Positions 43,225-52,230 of a stretch of 64,000 nucleotides of DNA are shown here, piece by piece. How positions within the stretch are numbered: the first letter of the stretch is position 1; every line of letters begins with the position of its first letter. This DNA comes from JAGQUL01 sp038212015 (GTDB lineage Bacteria > Actinomycetota > Thermoleophilia > Gaiellales > SKUG01), in the NCBI GenBank assembly GCA_038212015.1, contig JBBQUY010000002.1, positions 34,670 through 98,669 of the forward strand, given 5' to 3'. Below the pieces are notes generated by a model that saw only the letters and a list, made by a program, of their open reading frames with translations, was not told where the DNA came from and did not search any database. Made by a program: the position numbers and the translations under genes.

Positions 43225-44568
43225 ATGAACATGCTGCAGGACTACGACGTCACCGATGAATTCGAAGCCGAAGAGGCAAAGATCCAGCTCGACAAGGCGC
43301 ACCTTGCCGAGCTCTGGGCGCTTGCCGACGAGAAGGAGATCGACGATTTCCGGACGATGTCCAAGGAGGAGCTCGTCGGCGCCATCTGGCACCGCCACCA
43401 GCGCCTCGTCGGTGCACTCGAGCGCGAAGGCGTGCTCGACGTGCTGCCGGACGGCTTCGGCTTCCTTCGCGGCAAGAACTACAACTCCACGCCGCAGGAC
43501 GTGTACGTCTCGCAGCAGCTGATCAAGCAGTTCCGACTGCGTCGCGGCGACTGGATCACGGGCGAGATCCGCGAGCAGAAGGCAACCGACAAGTTCCCGG
43601 CGCTCGCGAAGATCTACACGGTCAACGACGCGAACCCGCAGGACATGATGCACCGCGCGCGGTTCGAGAACCTCACGCCGCTGTTCGCCGACGAGCGACT
43701 GCGTCTGGAGACCGAGGCCAACAAGGGTCGCGTCGCGGGCATGACGGCTCGCGTCATCGACCTGGTCGCGCCGATCGGCAAGGGCCAGCGCGGCCTGATC
43801 GTCTCCCCGCCGAAGGCCGGCAAGACGATGGTGCTCAAGGCGCTGGCGGACTCGATCGCCGAGAACAACCCCGAGACGCACATCATCTGCCTGCTCGTGG
43901 ACGAGCGACCCGAGGAAGTCACCGAGATGCAGCGAACGGTGGACGGCGAGGTCGTGTACTCGACCTTCGACCAGCACGCCACCAACCACATCCACGTCAC
44001 CGAGCTCGTGCTCGATCGCTGCAAGCGGCTCGTCGAGCTCGGCGTCGACGTGGTCGTGCTGCTCGACTCGATCACCCGCCTGGCTCGCGCCTACAACCTC
44101 GGCGCGCCGGCCAGCGGCAAGATCCTGTCCGGTGGTGTCGACGCGGGTGCGCTGTACCCGCCGAAGAAGTTCTTCGGCGCGGCGCGCAACATCGAGAACG
44201 GCGGATCGCTCACGATCCTCGCCACGGCGCTCGTCGACACCGGTTCCATGATGGACCAGGTCATCTTCGAGGAGTTCAAGGGCACCGGCAACATGGAGCT
44301 GCGCCTCGACCGCAAGCTCGCCGACAAGCGCATCTTCCCGGCAATCAACATCGCCGGTGGCACCGGCACGCGCCGCGAGGAGTTCCTCATGGAGCCGGGC
44401 GAGGCCGTGCTCGTGTGGAAGCTGCGAAACGTGCTGCACCAGCTCGATCCGCCCGCTGCGCTCGAGCTGCTGCTCAGCAAGCTCAAGGACGTGCCCACCA
44501 ACGCACAGTTCCTCAACGCGATCGGCAAGAACCAGGCCGCACGTCAGGCCGTCGGTAACAAGGGGTAG
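43225..44568 (+). CDS. rho: transcription termination factor Rho
   Basis: 447 residues. N-terminal helix bundle, then the RNA-binding cold-shock-like segment EGVLDVLPDGFGFLRGKNYN. The RecA-like motor has the Walker A SPPKAGKTMVLKALA, LVDERPEEVTEMQR, LLDSITRLARAYN and the R-loop/secondary site KILSGGVDAGALYPPKKFFG; GGTGTRREEFLM lies near the end. It is compact: the long Arg/Asp/Gly-rich insertion of many actinobacterial Rho proteins is absent. Rho loads on nascent RNA and ends transcription. Its own leader holds a hairpin with a T-run. Confidence 0.98.
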   Translation: MNMLQDYDVTDEFEAEEAKIQLDKAHLAELWALADEKEIDDFRTMSKEELVGAIWHRHQRLVGALEREGVLDVLPDGFGFLRGKNYNSTPQDVYVSQQLIKQFRLRRGDWITGEIREQKATDKFPALAKIYTVNDANPQDMMHRARFENLTPLFADERLRLETEANKGRVAGMTARVIDLVAPIGKGQRGLIVSPPKAGKTMVLKALADSIAENNPETHIICLLVDERPEEVTEMQRTVDGEVVYSTFDQHATNHIHVTELVLDRCKRLVELGVDVVVLLDSITRLARAYNLGAPASGKILSGGVDAGALYPPKKFFGAARNIENGGSLTILATALVDTGSMMDQVIFEEFKGTGNMELRLDRKLADKRIFPAINIAGGTGTRREEFLMEPGEAVLVWKLRNVLHQLDPPAALELLLSKLKDVPTNAQFLNAIGKNQAARQAVGNKG

Positions 44569-44657
44569 GAGCGAGGGTCATCGAGCTCGCTCGAATGACG
44601 AGGTGACGACGCCCTTGCTCAGCCGAAGGCCGGCCAAGGGTTGAGCAGCGAGTTCGC

Positions 44658-44696
44658 TTCGTACGTCAGCATCGGTACTCGACCATCACGTACGAA
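44658..44696. terminator. inverted repeat after rho
   Basis: TTCGTACGT (44658-44666) pairs perfectly with ACGTACGAA (44688-44696). A second imperfect hairpin, GTCATCGAGC with GCTCGAATGAC, lies directly after the rho stop (about 44579-44603). Between convergent genes. Confidence 0.6.
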
Positions 44697-44705
44697 ACAC
44701 GACGG

Positions 44706-45176
44706 TCAGGACACGGGCAGCGCGCTCACGTCGTGACGCTCGATGCCGTCGACGACGGCCTTGAGCGCATCCGCGCGGGTCACGCCCGTCACGCGCCCGT
44801 CGAGCAGTTCGCGGTCGGCCGGGTACTGCTCGAGCCGCCACACGCCTTCCCACGTCGCGCCCGTGGCGAAGGTGAGCTTGTTGTCGAGGCGACGCGCGTG
44901 GAAACGCCCGTCCTGCTCGAAGATCCCAGCCGCGCTCTGGCGTGCGCCGACCGTCAGCATCGTGACTGCATCGATCGCCTCCTGCAGCGTGCCGTAGCCC
45001 GCGGCGTCGCCGTACACGAAGTCGGTGGCGTGGGCACTGAACTTCGTGAATCGTCCGGTGCCGCTGAAGTCGATGCCGCCCTCGAACGTCGGCGCCGCCG
45101 GGGCAGGGGCCTTCGCGGTGGGCTTCGCCGCCGCGATTGCGGCGGTCGGGCTCGTGGCGATCGATGCGAGCTGCAT
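44706..45176 (-). CDS. hypothetical protein convergent with rho
   Basis: 156 residues. The first 30 residues are Ala/Pro/Thr-rich (MQLASIATSPTAAIAAAKPT), then a beta-rich domain with GGIDFSGTGRFTKFSAHATD, AAGIFEQDGRFHARRLDNKL and a WEGVWRLEQYP patch. No clear signal peptide. GGAG lies nine bases upstream of the start. Not recognised. Confidence 0.65.
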   Translation of the reverse strand: MQLASIATSPTAAIAAAKPTAKAPAPAAPTFEGGIDFSGTGRFTKFSAHATDFVYGDAAGYGTLQEAIDAVTMLTVGARQSAAGIFEQDGRFHARRLDNKLTFATGATWEGVWRLEQYPADRELLDGRVTGVTRADALKAVVDGIERHDVSALPVS

Positions 45177-45318
45177 TCAGGCACTCCGGGGGGCGTCGAC
45201 GGGGACCAGCATCATCGCGCATCGGCGGCCGCCGGACCACCGGCAGCTCACCATGGTGCGTTCGCGGCCACGCGGCGGGCCGGGGCCGGCCTGAGACGCG
45301 TCCGTGCCGCTGGCGCGA

Positions 45319-45324
45319 TAGGCT
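45319..45324 (+). promoter_or_regulatory. -10 hexamer of the 45332 gene
   Basis: TAGGCT, seven bases before the ATG. Confidence 0.6.
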
Positions 45325-45331
45325 GCATGGC

Positions 45332-45649
45332 ATGAGTACCGACACGATGCCATCCGAAGAAGCCGTCTACGACGCCCTGCGCCAGGTCGAAGATCCCGAA
45401 CTGGGCATGGACGTGGTCGAGATCGGTCTGGTCTACGACATCACGTTCCCCCAGCCGGGAACGGTGAAGGTCTCGTACTCGCTCACCTCTCCCGCGTGCC
45501 CGGCCGGTCCGGAGATCACGCAGGGCATGGTCGACACCGTTCGCGCGCTCCCGGGCGTCGAGAGCGTGGAGCCGGAGCTCGTCTGGAGCCCGCCGTGGAC
45601 GCCCGACCGAATGAGTGACGACGCCAAGTTCATCCTGGGCATCGGCTGA
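45332..45649 (+). CDS. metal-sulfur cluster assembly factor, MIP18/SufT-like
   Basis: 105 residues of the MIP18 (DUF59) family: AVYDALRQVEDPELGMDVVE, IGLVYDITFPQPGTVKVSYS, and the conserved cysteine in LTSPACPAGPEI. Actinobacterial members help mature iron-sulfur proteins in the cytoplasm; the queuosine reductase QueG at 47338 is one candidate client in the window, though no direct link is shown. Start decided by TAGGCT seven bases upstream. Confidence 0.88.
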   Translation: MSTDTMPSEEAVYDALRQVEDPELGMDVVEIGLVYDITFPQPGTVKVSYSLTSPACPAGPEITQGMVDTVRALPGVESVEPELVWSPPWTPDRMSDDAKFILGIG

Positions 45650-45650
45650 G

Positions 45651-46148
45651 TCAGCCGTGAACCGATGTCGCTGGGCGATTCGCCAGCGAGAGCACGCCGG
45701 TGATCGGATCGTCGCCAGCCATCAGGTTGCCCACGGGCGGGCTCGGTGTTCCCAGCGTCGCCACGACCTTCTCGCGCGAATCCGATTCAATGGGACTACG
45801 TCCCCGGGCGAATCCTGAGAGCGCTCCGATCGCCGCGCCGATCCCCGCCCACGTCAGCGACGCCTGCACGTTCATCGGCTTGGCGTGAATCGCCGCGCGA
45901 TAGCGCCCCCGTCCGAGCCCGTTCAGGAGCAGGAATCCAGCCGCAGCGCCGATCCCGGCGCCGATGAGCCCGCCGACGACGCGGTCGCCAAACGACGTTT
46001 CCCCGGTGTCGGGCTCAGGGGCGGGCGACGTCCAGTTCACGATCGCGTCGCGAGTTTCGGCGTCGATCGCCTGCCACGGATCCGCGCCAGGCGGAAGCGG
46101 CTGCACGCTGTGCAGCTCCGGCGGGCCGACCCTGCCCATGTACGCCAT
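45651..46148 (-). CDS. glycine-zipper membrane protein
   Basis: 165 residues from the ATG preceded by AAGGGGTGACGACG; an ATG 30 bases upstream is possible but has no ribosome site. The proline-rich N-terminus (VGPPELHSVQPLPPGADPW) is cytoplasmic. Two glycine-zipper hydrophobic segments (VVGGLIGAGIGAAAGFLLL and WAGIGAAIGALSGFARG) are separated by a basic loop. Two bases separate its stop from the convergent SufT-like stop. Function unknown. Confidence 0.7.
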   Translation of the reverse strand: MAYMGRVGPPELHSVQPLPPGADPWQAIDAETRDAIVNWTSPAPEPDTGETSFGDRVVGGLIGAGIGAAAGFLLLNGLGRGRYRAAIHAKPMNVQASLTWAGIGAAIGALSGFARGRSPIESDSREKVVATLGTPSPPVGNLMAGDDPITGVLSLANRPATSVHG

Positions 46149-46200
46149 CGTCGTCACCCCTTCCCACCCGGCCATCGGAAGCGGAGCCGTTCGCGTTACG

Positions 46201-47304
46201 TCACGACCCGGCGCGGCTGCCGACGCGCAGCACGACCTTGCCGACCTGCGCCGCCGATTCCAGATGGCGGTGCGCGTCCGCAACGTCCGCGAGCGCGAAC
46301 GTCGAGTCGACGTGCGGCACGATCCGGTGCCGACGTACGAACGCCAGCAGCTCCTCGACGTCGCGCCGAGACGCCATCGTCGAACCGAGCATCGACAGCT
46401 GCTTCCAGAACAGTCTCGTGATGAACGCGCGTGGCATGGGACCCGTCGAGGCACCACACGTCACGTAGCGCCCGCCGCGCGCGAGGGCGAGCATGCTCGG
46501 TTCCCACGCCACCTTCCCGAGATGGTCGAACGCCACCTCGACGCCATCGCCGCCGGTGATGTGCTCGACGGCCGCGACCACGCGATCACCGAAGTCGTCG
46601 CCGGACCCGGTCACGACGACGTGGTCGGCGCCCAGCTCGCGCAGCGCATCCGCCTTGTCGTCGCTGCGCGTGGTGGCGATCGTCTCGATCCCCGCGGCGT
46701 GACACAGCTGCAGCGCCGCCGTCCCCACGCCGCTCGATGCGCCCCATACGAGCACGCGTTCGTGCGGACGCAGCTGCGCTCGATTGAAGAGCATCCGCCA
46801 CGACGTTCCGAAGGTCAGCATGAGCGCAGCCGCTGCGTCGTCGTCGAGGTGGTCGGGCGCCGCATGCACGGCCGTCGCCGACACCACCACCGCCTCCGAA
46901 TGCGTGCCCGCGACATGCTCACCGAGCACGCGAAACTCCGCGCACAGGGACGTCTCGCCACTCGCGCACGCGCGGCATGCGCCGCACGACATACCCGGAT
47001 CGAGCACCACACGGTCGCCCACCGCGATGCCTCGGATCGCAAGCGCCGCGTCCGCGCCCGGCCCGACTGCGTCCACGATCCCGACCGCGTCGGCCCCCAT
47101 GATGCGTGGCTTGGGCACGCTCGGCAGCCCCTTGCGGATCCACACGTCCAGGTGGTTGAGCGCCGCCGCCAGCACGCGCACGCGCACCTGCCCGATCCCG
47201 GGCTCGGGAACCGGCTCGGCACGCACGACGAGCGCCGTGTCCGGGTCGCCTTCGTCCACGAGTACCGCGGCCTGCATCATTTCGGTCGTTGCCGTCGTCG
47301 CCAT
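46201..47304 (-). CDS. zinc-binding medium-chain alcohol dehydrogenase
   Basis: 367 residues. GroES-like catalytic domain, then a Rossmann domain with VWGASSGVGTAALQLCHAAG. The structural zinc lobe is complete (CGACRACASGETSLC, four cysteines). The usual first catalytic-zinc cysteine is not obvious: the segment reads LNHLDVWIRKGLPS, with Asp in that place. The protein may use a different metal site or be a quinone-oxidoreductase-like member. Substrate unknown. It shares a 33-base divergent region with queG; TATCGT is six bases before the ATG. Confidence 0.88.
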   Translation of the reverse strand: MATTATTEMMQAAVLVDEGDPDTALVVRAEPVPEPGIGQVRVRVLAAALNHLDVWIRKGLPSVPKPRIMGADAVGIVDAVGPGADAALAIRGIAVGDRVVLDPGMSCGACRACASGETSLCAEFRVLGEHVAGTHSEAVVVSATAVHAAPDHLDDDAAAALMLTFGTSWRMLFNRAQLRPHERVLVWGASSGVGTAALQLCHAAGIETIATTRSDDKADALRELGADHVVVTGSGDDFGDRVVAAVEHITGGDGVEVAFDHLGKVAWEPSMLALARGGRYVTCGASTGPMPRAFITRLFWKQLSMLGSTMASRRDVEELLAFVRRHRIVPHVDSTFALADVADAHRHLESAAQVGKVVLRVGSRAGS

Positions 47305-47310
47305 GTGCGC

Positions 47311-47316
47311 ACGATA
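47311..47316 (-). promoter_or_regulatory. -10 hexamer of the alcohol dehydrogenase gene
   Basis: TATCGT on the minus strand, six bases before the ATG. Confidence 0.55.
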
Positions 47317-47324
47317 CCGGCAGC

Positions 47325-47330
47325 TATCCT
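47325..47330 (+). promoter_or_regulatory. -10 hexamer of queG
   Basis: TATCCT, seven bases before the GTG. Confidence 0.55.
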
Positions 47331-47337
47331 GTCCGTC

Positions 47338-48399
47338 GTGGCCGCCAGCACCCCGATCGATACCCGAACGCTGCGTGAGTGGGCGCTCGAACTCGGGATC
47401 GACGAGCTCGGCGTCTGCCATGCCGAGCCCTACGAGCGTGCGGAGGCGAGCATCGTCGACCGCCGCTCGCGGGGCCTGTTCGGTGACCTGCGCTTCACGA
47501 TGTCGCGCACCGAATCGAGCTGCCATCCCGAGCTGCTCCTCGATGGCGCCGTGAGCGTCGTCAGTGCGGCGCTCTGCTACTGGCGACCGGACGTCGAGCC
47601 GGAGGGCGACGGTCCGTACGGGCGGATCGGGCGATACACGCGCGACGATGCCTACGTGGCGCTCACCGAGCGGCTCGAGGTCCTCGCCGAGCGCCTGCGC
47701 GCCGCCGGCCATCACGCGCGCGTGCTCGTGGACTCCAACGACCACGTGGATCGCGAGGCAGCGATCCGCAGCGGCGTGGGGTTTTCGGGCAAGCATACGA
47801 ACGTCATCACGCGGCGGGTGGGCAGCTGGGTCGTGCTCGGCACGCTCGTCACCGATGTCGCGCTCGAAGCGACGCCGCCGCTGCGACCAGGCTGCGGCAC
47901 CTGCACGCTCTGCATCGACGCGTGCCCGACCGATGCGCTTATCGACGTGGCGGGGGGCGAACTCGACGCGACGCGCTGCATCACGTACTGGACGCAGTCA
48001 CGGCACTCGATCCCCGCCGATATTCGCGAATCGATGCGCGATTTCACCTACGGCTGCGACATCTGCCAGGACGCGTGCCCGTGGAACCGGGGAGTGGAGG
48101 CTCGACGCTCCGACGCTGAGCCAGCACCGTTCGGCATTCGCCTGGTCGAGTGGCTGGAAGGGTCGGACGAAGCGATCGACGAAGCGTGGCAACGCCTGTT
48201 CGTGCCGCGTCGCAAGGTGCGGTACCTGCGGCGCAATGCGCTCGTGGCGCTCGGCAACTCAGGTCGGGAACAGGATGCCGCGCTGGCAGCTCCATACCTG
48301 GACTCGGATGACCCGCTCCTGCGTGAGCATGCCGCGTGGGCGCTCAGGAAGCTCGGGGGACCCGTGGCCGCTGCCGCACTTCGCCGAGCCGGTGCGTGA
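47338..48399 (+). CDS. queG: epoxyqueuosine reductase QueG
   Basis: 353 residues from the GTG seven bases after TATCCT. The two ferredoxin-type motifs CGTCTLCIDACPTDAL and CDICQDACPWNRG bind two 4Fe-4S clusters; the N-terminal domain contains VCHAEPYERAEASIVDRRSR and the cobalamin-binding region around RSGVGFSGKHTN. A HEAT-like tail (YLRRNALVALGNSGREQDAA) follows. It makes queuosine from epoxyqueuosine in tRNA wobble positions, using cobalamin. No other queuosine genes are in the window. Confidence 0.95.
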   Translation: MAASTPIDTRTLREWALELGIDELGVCHAEPYERAEASIVDRRSRGLFGDLRFTMSRTESSCHPELLLDGAVSVVSAALCYWRPDVEPEGDGPYGRIGRYTRDDAYVALTERLEVLAERLRAAGHHARVLVDSNDHVDREAAIRSGVGFSGKHTNVITRRVGSWVVLGTLVTDVALEATPPLRPGCGTCTLCIDACPTDALIDVAGGELDATRCITYWTQSRHSIPADIRESMRDFTYGCDICQDACPWNRGVEARRSDAEPAPFGIRLVEWLEGSDEAIDEAWQRLFVPRRKVRYLRRNALVALGNSGREQDAALAAPYLDSDDPLLREHAAWALRKLGGPVAAAALRRAGA

Positions 48400-48532
48400 A
48401 CAGCGGGGGCGCCGTACGGGCGACGCCTTCGAAGTGTGATTCGACATCGCAGGCATGACAGATGGCTCCGGGCCCGGGCAGGACACATGCGCAGGTCGCG
48501 CAGCGGGGCTCTTCAGGGCGATTGAACGTCAT
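48344..48532 (-). CDS. small double-CxxC zinc-ribbon protein
   Basis: 62 residues from an ATG with AAGGTGG five bases upstream. The core RCATCACVLPGPGAICHACD holds two CxxC pairs 12 residues apart, a zinc-ribbon geometry. The C-terminus is basic. Its last 56 bases overlap the 3' end of queG on the other strand. Plausible small nucleic-acid-binding or metal-site protein. Confidence 0.55.
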   Translation of the reverse strand: MTFNRPEEPRCATCACVLPGPGAICHACDVESHFEGVARTAPPLFTHRLGEVRQRPRVPRAS

Positions 48533-48959
48533 GGTTCCACCTTCGGTGCTGATCCCGGCTCGCACAAGGGGGGCGTGCGACGGTCTGAAGGGGTTGTTGC
48601 CGCTATGTGGCGGATTTGAACGTCAACCTGCGAGAATTGCACGGAATTACCAGCGTGTGTGCGATGGACTGCAGGGGATCGACAGCGCTTGCAGATTGGT
48701 ACTCAAGGAATCAGTGATTGCAGCCGATGCAGTATGCGACAACTACGGTCGGGGCGTACCGACTGGTTCATACGGATGCTGGACTGCAACTTGCAGAGGC
48801 TCCGCAGCGGTGACTGATCGATCTGCTGCGACCACGAATGAATCGCTGATGCGCGCCGGCCGCCCGTGAAAACGGAGCGGCCGATCGACGTTTCCAGGAC
48901 ACCGCGACGACGCGGACATCCGGAGACGGACGTCGACGCTCCTGCTTGAGGAGCCAGCC
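48533..48959 (+). other. AT-richer leader region of the HNH-repeat gene
   Basis: 427 bases without a convincing gene. GC is visibly lower from about 48590 to 48850. TGCAG occurs six times. A 25-base hairpin GGCCGCCCGT-GAAA-ACGG(A)GCGGCC lies at 48858-48882. An open frame on the plus strand (48462-48869) has several Cys but no ribosome site or coding-like third positions. Could hold a structured RNA, a long regulated leader or remnant DNA. Confidence 0.5.
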
Positions 48960-49658
48960 ATGCAGCAGTCACCCGTCACCGCCGCCGCCCCGACCACGTC
49001 GCTCTACGCCACCATCCTGAGCATGGATGCGACCGAGCTCGAGGCGTTCCGCACCCGACTGCGCCGCCGCTACGGCCGCGACGAGCTCGTCGAGGAACTG
49101 CAGGCCTGTGCAACCCGGCTCGGCTCGTCGCCGACGATGCGCGAATTCGCGGAGGACACCGAGGCCACGATCCACCCGCAGACGATCGTCGACCACTTCG
49201 GTTCCTGGAACGCCGCCAAGCGCGAAGCCGGCCTGATGCCGCGCCGCCGTGCCACCCGCGAGGAGCTGCTGCAGGCGCTGCGAACGCTTGGCGAGGAGCT
49301 GGGTCGTCGTCCATCCACGAAGGACATCGAGGCCGCTCGGGGTCGCGTCCCCAGCCGCGGCGTGTACGCCAAGGCCTTCGGTTCGATGCGCGAGGCACTC
49401 AGCCAGGCCGGCTTCGATTCACCGTCGAAGGACGAGCGACTGGCTCGCGCCGTCGACCACGGCGCTGCGTTCCTGCTGCGCACCGGCCGCCTCCCGAGCT
49501 TCCGCGACTGGGAGCGCATCCGCGGCGATCGTGACGAGATCATGACCGCCTGGCAGCTCTACCGCACGTTCGAGAAGCTCGGTGGCGCATGGAGCGCGTT
49601 CCAGTTCGCCGTCGACGAGCGCGCCCGCTCGCTGCAGAGCGAGCTGATCGCCGCCTGA
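48960..49658 (+). CDS. homing-endonuclease-associated repeat (HNH_repeat) DNA-binding protein
   Basis: 232 residues with three tandem repeats of the HNH-associated type: about residues 40-95 (RDELVEELQACATRLGSSPT...FGSWNAAKREAGL), 97-150 (TREELLQALRTLGEELGRRP...FGSMREALSQAGF) and a diverged third around RTGRLPSFRDWERIRGDRDE. Each repeat forms helices that sit on DNA. No HNH nuclease motif follows, so it is likely a regulator or other DNA-binding protein. GAGGAGCC precedes the ATG. Single gene, ending in a strong terminator. Confidence 0.85.
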   Translation: MQQSPVTAAAPTTSLYATILSMDATELEAFRTRLRRRYGRDELVEELQACATRLGSSPTMREFAEDTEATIHPQTIVDHFGSWNAAKREAGLMPRRRATREELLQALRTLGEELGRRPSTKDIEAARGRVPSRGVYAKAFGSMREALSQAGFDSPSKDERLARAVDHGAAFLLRTGRLPSFRDWERIRGDRDEIMTAWQLYRTFEKLGGAWSAFQFAVDERARSLQSELIAA

Positions 49659-49677
49659 GCAGAATCCATCGCACGAT

Positions 49678-49711
49678 TCGGGCCGGGGCGCGTGATGCGC
49701 ACCCGGCCCGA
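49678..49711. terminator. hairpin between convergent genes
   Basis: TCGGGCCGGG pairs perfectly with CCCGGCCCGA; an inner GCGC...GCGC extends the stem. It serves the HNH-repeat gene and possibly the convergent gene at 49761. Confidence 0.75.
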
Positions 49712-49760
49712 GTGGTATTCCCGCTGGTGTCTACACGTGTCGCGCGTCTCGAAAGCGTCG

Positions 49761-50939
49761 CTACTTCCGGAACGGCGATCGCGCTGCGGTGATCTCGTCG
49801 AAGTCGTTGACGATGTTGAAGTACTGCGACGCGGCCGTACCGGCGGGAACCGCCGTGATCGGCGCGATCGTCGTGGCGTACTTCTTGATCCACTCGATGT
49901 TCGGCTTCATGAGCAGCTGGTTCTTGCTGAGGATGCCACCCGCGCCACCGTTGGCGGCGATCGAGCCCTGGGTCAGCTTGCCGATGCCGTACGTCGCGCC
50001 GCCCGTCGCGAGCGCCGCGGCGCCCGTGATTCCCCACCACAGCTTCTGCTGACCGGGGTCTTCCTCGCCGGCTGCCTTGTTGGCGAGCAGCAGCGTGCCG
50101 ATGCCGCCGGTTGCCGCGACGAGCGCGCGGTTGCTGAACACGGCGTCCTTGGCCATCGGCGAGACGGTCTTGAGGATGTTGACGCCCGCGCCGTCGGCGA
50201 TCGGTCGGCCCATGGCCGCCATCGCGGTGCGAATCTGGTTGGCATCGAGCACGCCCGACAGCTTTCCGACCTTGCCGTCGACGGCGAACTGGGTGCTGCC
50301 TTCGATGGCGTGCGTGACGCCTGACCCGAACTTCTTGAACAGGTCGGGCTTGAGCAGGAACACCGCGCCCGCGGCGATGCCGACGACGACGGCGCCTGCA
50401 ACCGCGCGGCTGATCTTCGCGTACTGGTTGTCCTTCTCGACCTTCTTCTTCTCTTCCGCGACCTTGATGTCCTTGGTGTCCTTGTACTTCTTCACGAGGT
50501 TCGGCGCGATCATCGTCACGCCGTCGGCGATCGCCGGACCGAGCACGGCCGAGATGAGCGTCGGCGTGACCTTGATCGCGTTGCCGGCAGCCTGCGTGCC
50601 GAGCCGATCCAGGTACGGCGTCGCTTCACCCGTGAGCGGGTTCACGCGGTTGCCGAGCGCCATCAGCGCGGTCGGGCCGGCCGTGATCGCACCGAAGCCT
50701 GCCAGTCCGCCGATGTCGAGACCGGCCCTGAGGTTGCCCTCCTCGTCGGTCTCGGCGCCCGCGAACGTCGCGCCGTCCGTCAGCACGTTGCCGATGGAGG
50801 AGCCCATCGACGACAGTCCACCGAGGAAGCCGGTTGCAGGCGTGCCGACATCGTCGACGTCGCGCGTCTCCTCGGCCTTGGTCGCGGTGACCGTTGCCGG
50901 CGGCAGCTGCACTCGTACGTGCGGATTCACGGAGCCCAT
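49761..50939 (-). CDS. Gly/Ala-rich multi-span protein of unknown function
   Basis: 392 residues starting MGSVNPHVRVQLPPATVTAT, with no signal peptide. At least six Gly/Ala-rich hydrophobic stretches (IGGLAGFGAITAGPTALMAL, RAVAGAVVVGIAAGAVFLLK, WWGITGAAALATGGATYGIG and others) alternate with lysine-rich segments (KKYKDTKDIKVAEEKKKVEK). This resembles the N-terminal domains of the proteins at 7172 and 32838 in composition but not in clear sequence. Downstream of thrB on the same strand with a 220-base gap holding a T-rich stretch. Function unknown. Confidence 0.7.
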   Translation of the reverse strand: MGSVNPHVRVQLPPATVTATKAEETRDVDDVGTPATGFLGGLSSMGSSIGNVLTDGATFAGAETDEEGNLRAGLDIGGLAGFGAITAGPTALMALGNRVNPLTGEATPYLDRLGTQAAGNAIKVTPTLISAVLGPAIADGVTMIAPNLVKKYKDTKDIKVAEEKKKVEKDNQYAKISRAVAGAVVVGIAAGAVFLLKPDLFKKFGSGVTHAIEGSTQFAVDGKVGKLSGVLDANQIRTAMAAMGRPIADGAGVNILKTVSPMAKDAVFSNRALVAATGGIGTLLLANKAAGEEDPGQQKLWWGITGAAALATGGATYGIGKLTQGSIAANGGAGGILSKNQLLMKPNIEWIKKYATTIAPITAVPAGTAASQYFNIVNDFDEITAARSPFRK

Positions 50940-51159
50940 GTGCGTGTCCCTGTCGTCCCTGCACTCGGCGCGTTGGGCGCTGTCGTGCGATTCGTCCCAA
51001 AAAGAAAGGAAGGCTCGTGATGCAGCGTCAGTGTCCAGCCGACGTCCTGCGAGACCGTCCCGTCCCTTGCCGATGTATCGCGGCACGGGTCGAGTCGTGT
51101 TTCAGGAATCGATCGATTCGTTCCGAAGTGTCCGGACCGTGACCATTCGCTTCGGGCAC

Positions 51160-52059
51160 TCAGGGTTCCACGCGCGCACCCTCGTGCGCGCATGCGAGCG
51201 TCAGCAGTTCGGCGTCGGGAAAGTCGATCGCGAGCGATCCGTGCGCCTGCGTGACGGCGTCTGGCGTGCACCACACGAGCACGGTGGGGCCTGCGCCCGA
51301 CAGCGTCGCGCCAAGGGCGTTCGTGTGCTCGGTCGCGTCGCGCACCTCTGCAAGCTCGGGGACGAGCTGCGCTCGGTGCGGCTCGTGGATGACGTCGCCG
51401 TGGAGCGCATCCTCGACAAGCTCGACGTGCCCGCCGATCAGTCCGCCCACGAGCAGTCCAGCGGCGCTGATCGCACGGACGACGTCGGCGCGATCGTAGG
51501 TCGCGGGCAGCGCGGCTCGCGACTCGGCCGTCGAGAGTTCTCGGTCCGGGATGACGGCGATCGGCGTGAGCCAGTCAGCCGCGCCCAGGGCGACGACGTC
51601 CACGCCCTCCGGCTCGTCGCGGCAGAGCACGATCCCGCCGTGTGCGCACGCCGCTGCATTGTCGGGATGACCGTCGAGTTCGGCAAGCGCATCGAACAGC
51701 GAATCCTCGTCCCAGTCGCGTCCGGCGTGGTGCCAGCCCGCGACGAGACCGCAGGCTGCTGCGGCAGTGGAGGAACCGAGGCCGCGCGCCGGAGGGATGC
51801 GGTTGTCGCAGTGCAGGTCGACACCCGCCTCGGCTATGGACGTGCCCGCCGCGATCTCGAATGCGCGGGCGACGAGGTTCGTGGCGTCAGCGGGAAGCGA
51901 GCCGGATCCCTGTCCGCGGACGATGACGGCTCCGGCGCCCTTGGTCACCTTGACCTTGTTGCGCAGTTCGAGGGCCATCGCGAGCACGTCGAAGCCGGGG
52001 CCGAGGTTGCCGCTGGATGCTGGCGCTGACACGGTGAAGGGAAGGCGAACGGAGGTCAT
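51160..52059 (-). CDS. thrB: homoserine kinase
   Basis: 299 residues. The GHMP-kinase ATP loop is PPARGLGSSTAAAACGLVAG (about residues 87-106). The N-terminal strand VSAPASSGNLGPGFDVLAMA and the C-terminal GATLSGAGPTVLVW are also family-typical. It phosphorylates homoserine for threonine synthase (54349). Start decided by TAGGCT seven bases upstream. Confidence 0.95.
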   Translation of the reverse strand: MTSVRLPFTVSAPASSGNLGPGFDVLAMALELRNKVKVTKGAGAVIVRGQGSGSLPADATNLVARAFEIAAGTSIAEAGVDLHCDNRIPPARGLGSSTAAAACGLVAGWHHAGRDWDEDSLFDALAELDGHPDNAAACAHGGIVLCRDEPEGVDVVALGAADWLTPIAVIPDRELSTAESRAALPATYDRADVVRAISAAGLLVGGLIGGHVELVEDALHGDVIHEPHRAQLVPELAEVRDATEHTNALGATLSGAGPTVLVWCTPDAVTQAHGSLAIDFPDAELLTLACAHEGARVEP

Positions 52060-52066
52060 GGCGGGA

Positions 52067-52072
52067 AGCCTA
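52067..52072 (-). promoter_or_regulatory. -10 hexamer of thrB
   Basis: TAGGCT on the minus strand, seven bases before the ATG. Confidence 0.6.
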
Positions 52073-52230
52073 CGCGACGGGCCGAACGCGTCTTCACGAA
52101 ACGTTGAACGCTGTGGCGTTACCTGCCGAGGCATCGAGACGCTCAGTGTGGTGACAGCGCATCCCGACGAGGTTCATCCCTCGTCCCGACCGGCGCCTCC
52201 ACGCCACCCTGATGAACACACCGCGCGGGT

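Noticed and set aside
45964..47337. 458-codon extension upstream of queG
   Set aside because: Antisense shadow of the alcohol dehydrogenase gene; QueG homology begins after the GTG at 47338.
48462..48869. 135-residue Cys-containing frame in the AT-richer region
   Set aside because: No ribosome site, no hexamer and weak coding bias; kept only as part of the intergenic description.
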